NCBI GenBank assembly: GCA_903906615.1
Contig: CAIVKT010000417.1
Coordinates: 1-5,581, forward strand
Source: an uncultured Bacteroidota bacterium
GTDB taxonomy: Bacteria; Bacteroidota; Bacteroidia; Chitinophagales; Chitinophagaceae
Direction: 5' to 3'
Length of the DNA: 5,581 bases
The notes below the pieces were generated by a model. That model saw only the letters and a program-made list of their open reading frames with translations. It made no database searches and was not told the DNA's origin. Positions 1-5,581 of the stretch are shown piece by piece. The position numbers were made by a program, and so were the translations under genes. Positions within the stretch are counted from its first letter, which is position 1. Each line of letters opens with the position of its first letter.

Positions 1-451
1 GGTGTGGGTGCAGGCCAATGTGTATGAGGCCAATATTAATAATGTGCACGAGGGCGATGAAGTGGACGTAAGCACCATCACCTATCCTGATAAGGTGTTT
101 AAAGGCAAGATAAACAAGCTGATGAATGTGCTGGACCCAACCAACCGTGTAATGAAAATGCGCGTGGTGCTGGATAACCCCGGCTACCTGCTGAAACCAC
201 AGATGTTTGCCACAGCCACTGTGAACAACGGCCTGGCCACACAGGCCATCTCTGTGCCACTGAGCGCGCTCATATTCGACCACAGCCAATATTATGTGCT
301 GGTATACCACAACCAGAAAGATGTGCAGATACGTTCTGTGGAGCTGGTAAGCACCAACAACAACACAGCCTACATCAAGAGCGGCATTGCCACCGGCGAG
401 CAGGTGATCGCCTCGCAGGCCATACTGATCTATGGCGCATTAAATAACTAA
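1..451 (+). CDS. RND efflux periplasmic adaptor subunit (CusB/CzcB/HlyD-like), C-terminal part only
   Basis: This is the 3' part of a membrane-fusion protein that would link an inner-membrane RND pump to an outer-membrane TolC-like channel. The reading frame is open from the left edge (base 1 is the last base of a codon), so the signal peptide or lipobox, hairpin and lipoyl domains lie outside the window; 149 residues remain. The visible part begins in the beta-barrel domain (WVQANVYEANINNVHEGDEV, then a conserved YPDKVFKGKI and NVLDPTNRVMKMR stretch, ending near LLKPQMFATATV). It continues into the membrane-proximal domain (VPLSALIFDHSQYYVLV, then SGIATGEQVI). These stretches resemble Bacteroidota metal-efflux adaptors. 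No His- or Met-rich metal-binding tail is present. It ends with TAA 21 nt before the RND pump gene, so the two are almost certainly co-transcribed. Family assignment is firm; the metal substrate cannot be read from this part. Confidence 0.9.
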   Translation, partial: VWVQANVYEANINNVHEGDEVDVSTITYPDKVFKGKINKLMNVLDPTNRVMKMRVVLDNPGYLLKPQMFATATVNNGLATQAISVPLSALIFDHSQYYVLVYHNQKDVQIRSVELVSTNNNTAYIKSGIATGEQVIASQAILIYGALNN

Positions 452-472
452 ACCTGTCCTAAAGAATTTATA

Positions 473-3400
473 ATGAACAAGATCCTTAAAGGTATCATAG
501 GCTTCTCGCTTAAAAACAGGTACTTTATTTTATTTGCTGCGCTTATACTGGTAGTTGCGGGTATCCTCACCTACAGCAGTATGCCTATCGAAGCATTCCC
601 TGATGTGACAAATACCGAAATAAGCATCATCACGCAATGGCCGGGCCGCAGCGCCGAGGAGGTGGAGAAATTCATCACCATACCGGTAGAAATAGCCATG
701 AACCCCGTGCAGCGCAAGGTGAGCCTGCGCAGCACCAGCATCTTCGGCCTCTCTTATGTGAAGCTGATATTTGATGATGATGTAAAAGACCCGGAAGCCC
801 GCCAGCAGGTGATGAACCTGTTGCAGAACGCCACCCTGCCACCCAGCGTACAACCATCGGTGCAGCCCCCTACAGGGCCTACAGGCGAGGTATACCGCTA
901 TACATTAGAAAGCAAGACGAGAGATGTAAGGGAGTTGAAAACACTACAGGATTGGGTAGTAGACCGCCAGCTGCGCTCAGTACCCGGCGTAGGCGATGTA
1001 ACTGCCTTTGGCGGTAAAACAAAAACCTACGAAATACAGGTGGACCCGGAAAAGCTCACCTCCCTGGGCATTACCCCACTCGATGTTTTTAATGCGGTGC
1101 AGAAGACCAACATCAACATTGGCGGCGACATGATCGTGCAGAACAACCAGGCCTTCGTGGTGCGTGGCATAGGGCTGCTCAATGACATCAATGAGATCAG
1201 CAACATTGTTATCAACAACACCAATGGCATACCTGTGCTCGTGAAGGATGTGGCACAGGTAACTATATCCAATATACCGCGCCTGGGCTGGGTGGCCCGT
1301 TCCAACGCTGTGGACTCAAATGGCCACCGCGCCATCACCGATGCGCCTGATGTGGTGGAAGCTATAGTGGTGATGCGCAAAGGCGCAAACCCTACCGATG
1401 TAGTAGCGGCCATTAAGGCCAAAGTAGAAAAGCTGAACAACGGCATACTGCCACGCGACACCCGTATTGTACCCTACTACGACCGCTCTGACCTCACAAC
1501 ATATGCCACACACACAGTAACGCATAACCTTGCAGAAGGCATCATACTGCTCACGCTGCTGGTATCGCTGTTCATGTTCAACTGGCGGACTACACTTATG
1601 GTGGCGATCATTATACCGTTGTCGCTGCTGTTTGCGTTCATCTGCCTGCATTTGATGGGTATGTCGGCCAACCTGCTATCGCTGGGTGCGGTAGACTTTG
1701 GTATCATTATAGATGGTGCCGTGGTAATGGTGGAGGGCATGTTCGTGATACTGGATGAACGGGCCCATAACATAGGCATGGAGCGGTTCAATAAGCTAGC
1801 CAAGTACGGCATGATCAAGAACAATGGCGCGCAACTGGGCAAGGCTATCTTCTTCGCCAAGCTCATCATTATCACCGGCCTGTTGCCCATCTTCGCATTC
1901 CAGAAGGTGGAGGGCAAGATGTTCTCGCCACTGGCATTTACACTGGGCTTCGCATTGGTTGGGGCATTGCTTACCACACTTACGTTAGTACCGGTACTCA
2001 TCAGCATACTGCTGAAAAAGAATGTACACGAGCGGCATAATCCGGTAGTACATCACATCACGGCTTTTATGCTCATGGGCTTCACTAAAGCTTACCGGTT
2101 CAAACGGATAGTGATACCGCTGTCTTTGGTCATCATGGTAATAGGGTTGCTGTCATTCAAGTTCTTAGGCTCAGAGTTTTTGCCTGAGTTGAATGAAGGC
2201 TCCATATGGCTGAGGGTGCAGATGCCGTATAGTATCTCGCTGGAGAAATCGGTAGAGGTATCAACAAGGGTGCGGAAGATATTAATGACCTTCCCGCAAG
2301 TGAAGTATGCTGTATCGCAAACGGGCCGCCCGGATGACGGCACCGATGTGGCGGGCTTTTACAACAATGAATTCTCTGTAATGCTGTACCCCGAGGATGA
2401 TTGGAAACCAAAGATCAGCAAAGACGACCTGATACAGGAAATGAATAAAAAGCTGTCGGTGATACCCGGCGCTGACCTCAACTTCTCGCAGCCTATCATG
2501 GATAATGTGGAAGAAGCAGTATCTGGCGTGAAAGGATCTATCTGCGTGAAGGTGTATGGCGACTCGCTGAACTACATGGAAGACAAGGTGAACGAAGTGA
2601 ACACCATACTGCGTGGCGTAAAGGGCATCACCGACCTGGGCGTGATACACAATATAGGACAACCCGAGCTGGACGTGAACCTGGACCAGCAGAAGATGGC
2701 GCTTTATGGCGTAGCTACTGCCGATGCCAATGCTGTGGTAGCCATGGCCATAGGCGGGCAGGCTGCATCCACGCTGTATGAGGGCGCACGCACATTCGAT
2801 ATACGCATACGCCTGCCGGAGGCTTTCAGAAAGACACCTGAAGACATAGGCAACCTGTTGGTGCCTACACAGAGCGGCTCCAAGGTGCCTATAAAGGAAC
2901 TGGCGAGCATCACCCAGAAGACAGGCCCATGCCTCATTTTCAGGGATGATAACGAACGCTATTCAGCGCTCAAATTCTCGGTGCGCGACAGGGATATGGG
3001 CAGCACTATTGCCGAGGCGCAGAAAAAAGTAAATGAAAAAGTACACCTGAAGCATGGCTACACCATGGCCTGGCAGGGCGACTTCGAGAACCAGCAGCGT
3101 GCAGTAAAGCGCCTGGCACAGGTAGTGCCCATCAGCCTGCTTATGATCTTCCTGCTGTTGTTTGGCATGTTTGGTAATTTCAAAGATGCCCTGCTGGTAT
3201 TCCTCAATGTGCCTTTTGCCATTGTGGGCGGCATCGTTACGCTGCTCATAACGGGGACCAACTTCAATATCTCTGCGGGCATAGGCTTTATTGCGCTGTT
3301 TGGTATCTGTATACAGAACGGGGTACTACTCATTATTGTGTTCAAGCAAAACCTGGAGAAGATAAAAGGGAAAGACGATTCGCTATACACCTCCATTAAA

Positions 3401-3634
3401 TTGGGGGTACGATCGAAAATAAGGCCCGTGATCATGACCGCTATGATGGCCGCGATAGGCCTGCTGCCAGCGGCGGTGTCACACGGCATAGGCTCGGAGA
3501 GCAGCCGCCCGCTGGCCCGCGTGGTGATAGGCGGTATCCTCTGCGCCATGATCTTCAGCCTGTGGGTGTTCCCGCTTATCTATGCGTGGGCTTACCGCAA
3601 CATAGAGCTGAAACATGCTGATAAGATGGAGTAA
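473..3634 (+). CDS. czcA: CusA/CzcA-family heavy-metal efflux RND transporter (inner-membrane pump)
   Basis: This is a proton-driven inner-membrane pump that exports metal cations through a tripartite complex with the adaptor encoded just upstream and an outer-membrane channel. At 1053 residues it is full length for the HME-RND family. TM1 is near residues 17-35, followed by a first periplasmic porter region (PDVTNTEISI, GRSAEEVEKFITIPVE). TM2-TM6 start near residue 353, then comes a second periplasmic region and TM8-TM12, for 12 predicted membrane segments. TM4 carries DFGIIIDGAVVMVE, with D408, D414 and E421 matching the proton-relay residues D402, D408 and E415 of CzcA; CusA-type pumps lack the first Asp. 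The position that appears to match copper ligand M672 of CusA looks like E681 here, judged by eye. This favours divalent metals (Zn, Co, Cd or Ni), which is an inference. A short extra loop at residues 277-292 is, from memory, common in Bacteroidota members. The start has no Shine-Dalgarno, usual for the phylum. The czcA symbol is a best guess. Confidence 0.93.
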   Translation: MNKILKGIIGFSLKNRYFILFAALILVVAGILTYSSMPIEAFPDVTNTEISIITQWPGRSAEEVEKFITIPVEIAMNPVQRKVSLRSTSIFGLSYVKLIFDDDVKDPEARQQVMNLLQNATLPPSVQPSVQPPTGPTGEVYRYTLESKTRDVRELKTLQDWVVDRQLRSVPGVGDVTAFGGKTKTYEIQVDPEKLTSLGITPLDVFNAVQKTNINIGGDMIVQNNQAFVVRGIGLLNDINEISNIVINNTNGIPVLVKDVAQVTISNIPRLGWVARSNAVDSNGHRAITDAPDVVEAIVVMRKGANPTDVVAAIKAKVEKLNNGILPRDTRIVPYYDRSDLTTYATHTVTHNLAEGIILLTLLVSLFMFNWRTTLMVAIIIPLSLLFAFICLHLMGMSANLLSLGAVDFGIIIDGAVVMVEGMFVILDERAHNIGMERFNKLAKYGMIKNNGAQLGKAIFFAKLIIITGLLPIFAFQKVEGKMFSPLAFTLGFALVGALLTTLTLVPVLISILLKKNVHERHNPVVHHITAFMLMGFTKAYRFKRIVIPLSLVIMVIGLLSFKFLGSEFLPELNEGSIWLRVQMPYSISLEKSVEVSTRVRKILMTFPQVKYAVSQTGRPDDGTDVAGFYNNEFSVMLYPEDDWKPKISKDDLIQEMNKKLSVIPGADLNFSQPIMDNVEEAVSGVKGSICVKVYGDSLNYMEDKVNEVNTILRGVKGITDLGVIHNIGQPELDVNLDQQKMALYGVATADANAVVAMAIGGQAASTLYEGARTFDIRIRLPEAFRKTPEDIGNLLVPTQSGSKVPIKELASITQKTGPCLIFRDDNERYSALKFSVRDRDMGSTIAEAQKKVNEKVHLKHGYTMAWQGDFENQQRAVKRLAQVVPISLLMIFLLLFGMFGNFKDALLVFLNVPFAIVGGIVTLLITGTNFNISAGIGFIALFGICIQNGVLLIIVFKQNLEKIKGKDDSLYTSIKLGVRSKIRPVIMTAMMAAIGLLPAAVSHGIGSESSRPLARVVIGGILCAMIFSLWVFPLIYAWAYRNIELKHADKME

Positions 3635-3651
3635 CGTAGATATTATTGATT

Positions 3652-3659
3652 TATCTTTG
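3652..3659 (+). promoter_or_regulatory. Candidate Bacteroidota -7 promoter element (TAnnTTTG) for the nif3-like operon
   Basis: TATCTTTG is an exact match to the TAnnTTTG -7 consensus used by the primary sigma factor of Bacteroidota. It lies in the only intergenic gap larger than 21 nt and 50 nt before the ATG of the nif3-like gene. No TTG/TTTG (-33 element) is present at the usual distance of about 17-23 bp upstream, so the match is only half a promoter. If used, transcription would begin within the left arm of the adjacent palindrome. Confidence 0.4.
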
Positions 3660-3660
3660 T

Positions 3661-3693
3661 AGTTGTGCCACACTTTAAAAGTGTGGCACAACT
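3661..3693. repeat. Perfect 33-nt inverted repeat between the efflux operon and the nif3-like gene
   Basis: Left arm 3661-3676 (AGTTGTGCCACACTTT) is the exact reverse complement of 3678-3693, with a single A at 3677 as centre. As RNA it would form a 15-bp stem closed by a 3-nt loop (3676-3678). It begins 26 nt after the stop of the RND gene and ends 16 nt before the nif3-like ATG. No T-run follows on either strand (GCTTAAACAC on +, ACAAAGATAA on -), so it is not a canonical intrinsic terminator. It could be an atypical terminator for the efflux operon, a 5'-UTR hairpin of the downstream mRNA, an operator for a dimeric regulator, or a copy of a dispersed palindromic repeat. The sequence alone does not decide between these. 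Confidence 0.9.
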
Positions 3694-3709
3694 GCTTAAA
3701 CACACACCC

Positions 3710-4807
3710 ATGCAAGTAAAAGACATCACCGCCGCAATAGAAGCCTTTGCCCCGCTTATGTACCAGGAAAGCTACGACAACAGCGGCCTACAGGTGGGCA
3801 ATGCGACTGACGAAGTAACAGGCGTGCTCATAACCCTCGACGTGACCGAACAGGTGCTGGATGAGGCCATAGAGCGCGGCTGCAATATGGTGGTGTGCCA
3901 TCACCCCGTCATCTTCAGCGGGCTAAAGCGCATAACCGGCCGCAACTATGTGGAGCGCATAGTGCATAAAGCCATTAAGAACGACATCACTATATATGCC
4001 GCGCATACCAACCTGGATAATATGTATGCGGGCGTAAATGCTAAGATCGCCGAAAAGCTGGGCCTTACTGATATAAAGATACTGGCACCCAAGACCGATA
4101 CCCTGTGCAAATTATATACCTACGCCCCTATGGCATCTGCCCAGCATGTGCTGGAGGCCTTATTTGCCGCGGGAGCTGGGCATATAGGCAAGTATGAGGA
4201 GTGCAGCTTCAACGCACCGGGTACAGGCACCTTCAGGGCGCAGACGGGCGCTAACCCCACTATAGGCGAGGCCGGCGGCCCACGTGAGTGGGTGGACGAG
4301 GTAAAAATAGAGGTACTGGTACCAAAGCACCTGCAAACAGCTGTGCTTCGTGCCCTCTTTAAGGCACACCCTTACGAAGAAGTAGCCCACGAGCTGATGC
4401 CGTTGCCCAACCTCAACCAACAGATAGGCGCAGGCATGGTGGGCATACTGCCCCAACCTATGGAAGAAACCGACTTCCTGGCTATGCTAAAAAAGGAAAT
4501 GAAGGCAGGCGTTGTGCGCCACACCGCCCTTAATGGCAAGAAAATAGAGAAAGTGGCTATATGTGGCGGTTCCGGCAGCTTTTTAGTCAATGACGCCATA
4601 AATGCCGGGGCTGATGTATTTGTGACCTCAGATTATAAATATCATCAATTTTTCGATGCAGAAGGAAAAATTATCATAGCTGATATAGGCCACTACGAAA
4701 GCGAACAGTATACGGGCGAAATATTTGAGGAAATAATTAAGGAAAAATTCCCTACATTTGCAGTCCTTTTATCAAATTATTCCACCAATCCTGTAAAATA
4801 TTTTTAG
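3710..4807 (+). CDS. nif3: Nif3/YbgI-family dinuclear metal-centre protein with PII/CutA-like insert
   Basis: This is a cytosolic protein of the Nif3-like family, which forms hexameric rings with a two-metal site; some databases label it GTP cyclohydrolase I type 2 homologue, but the cellular function is not settled. The expected ligands are all visible: H64 and H65 in CHHPVIFSG, D103 in HTNLDN, and H328 with E332 in GHYESEQY. Residues about 134-242 form the insert of the long, YqfO-like members, ending with the typical HPYEEVAHEL (H220-L229) and a following GAGMVG. The length of 365 residues fits Bacteroidota homologues. The ATG at 3710 is chosen because family proteins begin at this point (MQVKDITAAIEAFAP); an in-frame GTG at 3665 would only add residues encoded by the palindrome. 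No Shine-Dalgarno is seen. The stop lies 3 nt before the zinc-ribbon gene, so the two are likely translated from one mRNA. The last ~190 nt are unusually AT-rich. Confidence 0.93.
   Translation: MQVKDITAAIEAFAPLMYQESYDNSGLQVGNATDEVTGVLITLDVTEQVLDEAIERGCNMVVCHHPVIFSGLKRITGRNYVERIVHKAIKNDITIYAAHTNLDNMYAGVNAKIAEKLGLTDIKILAPKTDTLCKLYTYAPMASAQHVLEALFAAGAGHIGKYEECSFNAPGTGTFRAQTGANPTIGEAGGPREWVDEVKIEVLVPKHLQTAVLRALFKAHPYEEVAHELMPLPNLNQQIGAGMVGILPQPMEETDFLAMLKKEMKAGVVRHTALNGKKIEKVAICGGSGSFLVNDAINAGADVFVTSDYKYHQFFDAEGKIIIADIGHYESEQYTGEIFEEIIKEKFPTFAVLLSNYSTNPVKYF
4724..4760 (+). promoter_or_regulatory. Candidate internal promoter for the zinc-ribbon gene, inside the 3' end of the nif3-like gene
   Basis: TACATTTG at 4753-4760 matches the Bacteroidota -7 consensus TAnnTTTG exactly and lies 50 nt before the ATG at 4811. 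A TTTG at 4724-4727 could be the -33 element, but the 25-bp spacer is longer than the usual 17-23 bp. The site lies in an AT-rich pocket, which favours promoter activity, yet the same bases encode conserved nif3-like protein, so a chance match is possible. Confidence 0.25.
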
Positions 4808-4810
4808 CAA

Positions 4811-5569
4811 ATGGCTTCAGTAAAAGACTTTTCGGTTGAAGAAAAACTGACCGCGGTACTTGGCTTACAAAAGATCGACTCTAAGATAGATGACATCAAA
4901 ACACTGAAGGGCGAACTGCCAATGGAAGTGAAAGACCTGGAAGATGAGATCGCTGGTCTGCAAACGCGTATCAATAACATAGACGCGGAGATAGGCAACA
5001 TCAACACCTTTATAGAAGAAAAGACCAACGCGAAGAAAGATGCCCTGGCGCTCATCAAGAAGTATGAGAAGCAGCAGGACAATGTGAAGAACAACCGCGA
5101 GTTTGAGGCCATCAGCAAGGAAATGGAAATGCAGGAGCTGGAAGTGAAGCTCAATGATAAGCACATCAAAGATGCTACCTACGAACTGAAAGACCGCACC
5201 AACAGCCGCCTGAAAACTGAAGAGAAGATACAGGTAGTAGAAGAATCGCTGAAGGTAAAACGCACAGAGCTGGAAAAGATCACTGCCGATACCGACAAAG
5301 AAGAAAAAGCGCTCGCTAAGAAGTCAGAAGAAGCTAAAGAAAAAGTAGACCCACGCCTGCTTACCGCTTATGAGCGCATCCGCAGCAGCTATCGCAATGG
5401 CCTGGCAGTAGTGCCGATCCTCCGCGACTCCTGTGGTGGCTGCTTCAACGTGATCCCTCCGCAGCGCCAGAGCGAGATACGCCAACATAAAAAGATCATC
5501 GTGTGCGAACATTGTGGCCGTATCCTTGTAGATACCGACCTCAACGACAAGGTGAACAACGCAAAATAA
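4811..5569 (+). CDS. Coiled-coil protein with C-terminal C4-type zinc ribbon (zf-RING_7 / FlgZ-HP0958-like architecture)
   Basis: This 252-residue, probably cytosolic protein has a long Lys/Glu-rich helical region (about residues 30-185) that should form an antiparallel coiled-coil hairpin. A zinc ribbon follows with four cysteines, C208-x2-C211 and C232-x2-C235 (CGGC and CEHC), 20 residues apart, within the family-typical pattern CGGCFNVIPPQRQSEIR...CEHCGRIL. The architecture matches the family that includes Helicobacter HP0958 (FlgZ), which binds RpoN and flaA mRNA, and mycobacterial Rv2229c. Which partner or nucleic acid this protein binds is unknown, and nothing here suggests flagella. 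The ATG lies 3 nt after the nif3-like stop, so it is likely translationally coupled; a possible own promoter lies inside the upstream gene. The start fits the family (MASVKDFSVEEKLTAVLGLQKID). It ends with TAA 12 nt before the window edge; no terminator is visible in what remains. Confidence 0.92.
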   Translation: MASVKDFSVEEKLTAVLGLQKIDSKIDDIKTLKGELPMEVKDLEDEIAGLQTRINNIDAEIGNINTFIEEKTNAKKDALALIKKYEKQQDNVKNNREFEAISKEMEMQELEVKLNDKHIKDATYELKDRTNSRLKTEEKIQVVEESLKVKRTELEKITADTDKEEKALAKKSEEAKEKVDPRLLTAYERIRSSYRNGLAVVPILRDSCGGCFNVIPPQRQSEIRQHKKIIVCEHCGRILVDTDLNDKVNNAK

Positions 5570-5581
5570 TAACTCGAAATA

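Noticed and set aside
1301..1348. Extra loop at residues 277-292 of the pump as a possible novel insertion
   Set aside because: From memory, closely similar loops (SNA-D-SNG...) are common in Bacteroidota members of this family, so it appears to be a lineage feature rather than something new in this gene.
1027..2007. Long open frames on the minus strand opposite the RND gene (1027-1461, 1316-1651, 1477-2007)
   Set aside because: They overlap one another and lie fully opposite a well-conserved pump. Their translations show no recognisable domain and look like antisense images of membrane segments.
3661..3693. Calling the palindrome a standard rho-independent terminator
   Set aside because: No T-run follows the stem on either strand, the arms are only moderately GC-rich (7 of 15), and the structure sits directly after a -7 element and close to the next start codon. 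Terminator function remains possible, but the usual criteria are not met.
3665..3709. In-frame GTG at 3665 as an upstream start for the nif3-like protein, adding 15 residues
   Set aside because: The added residues are encoded by the palindrome and following spacer and do not resemble the N-terminus of the family. The ATG at 3710 gives a family-typical N-terminus and a length of 365 residues.
4804..5169. Minus-strand open frames opposite the zinc-ribbon gene, rich in Ser, Leu and Phe and resembling membrane proteins
   Set aside because: The apparent hydrophobicity is the expected antisense image of Lys/Glu-rich coiled-coil codons. The + strand frame is clearly the conserved gene.

Overview
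This window looks like chromosomal DNA of a Bacteroidota bacterium, probably a Chitinophagaceae-like or related lineage. The protein sequences resemble Bacteroidota versions of their families, there are no Shine-Dalgarno sequences before the starts, and matches to the Bacteroidota -7 promoter element (TAnnTTTG) sit upstream of genes. All four genes are on the + strand and coding density is very high. I see no mobile element, tRNA, rRNA, CRISPR array or sign of recent transfer.

Region 1 (1-3634) is the end of a heavy-metal efflux operon. It holds the C-terminal part of a periplasmic adaptor (membrane fusion protein, CusB/CzcB-like), cut by the left window edge. After 21 nt comes a complete 1053-residue inner-membrane RND pump of the CusA/CzcA family. 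Its proton-relay motif in TM4 (D408, D414, E421) is of the CzcA (divalent metal) type rather than the CusA (Cu/Ag) type. The two proteins would work with a TolC-like outer-membrane channel, whose gene is not in the window and is presumably upstream.

Region 2 (3635-3709) is a 75-nt intergenic gap. It carries a perfect TAnnTTTG match followed at once by a perfect 33-nt palindrome (16-bp arms, one central base) that ends 16 nt before the next start codon. This is the least explained structure in the window.

Region 3 (3710-5569) is a two-gene unit: a Nif3/YbgI-family dinuclear-metal protein with a PII/CutA-like insert, then after 3 nt a coiled-coil protein ending in a C4 zinc ribbon. This pairing recurs in distant bacteria and suggests a shared but still undefined housekeeping role. 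The 3' end of the nif3-like gene is markedly AT-rich and contains a second TAnnTTTG match that could give the zinc-ribbon gene its own promoter.

I found no clearly new biological system. The genes belong to known families, and the items most worth a second look are the palindrome and the Nif3/zinc-ribbon pair.
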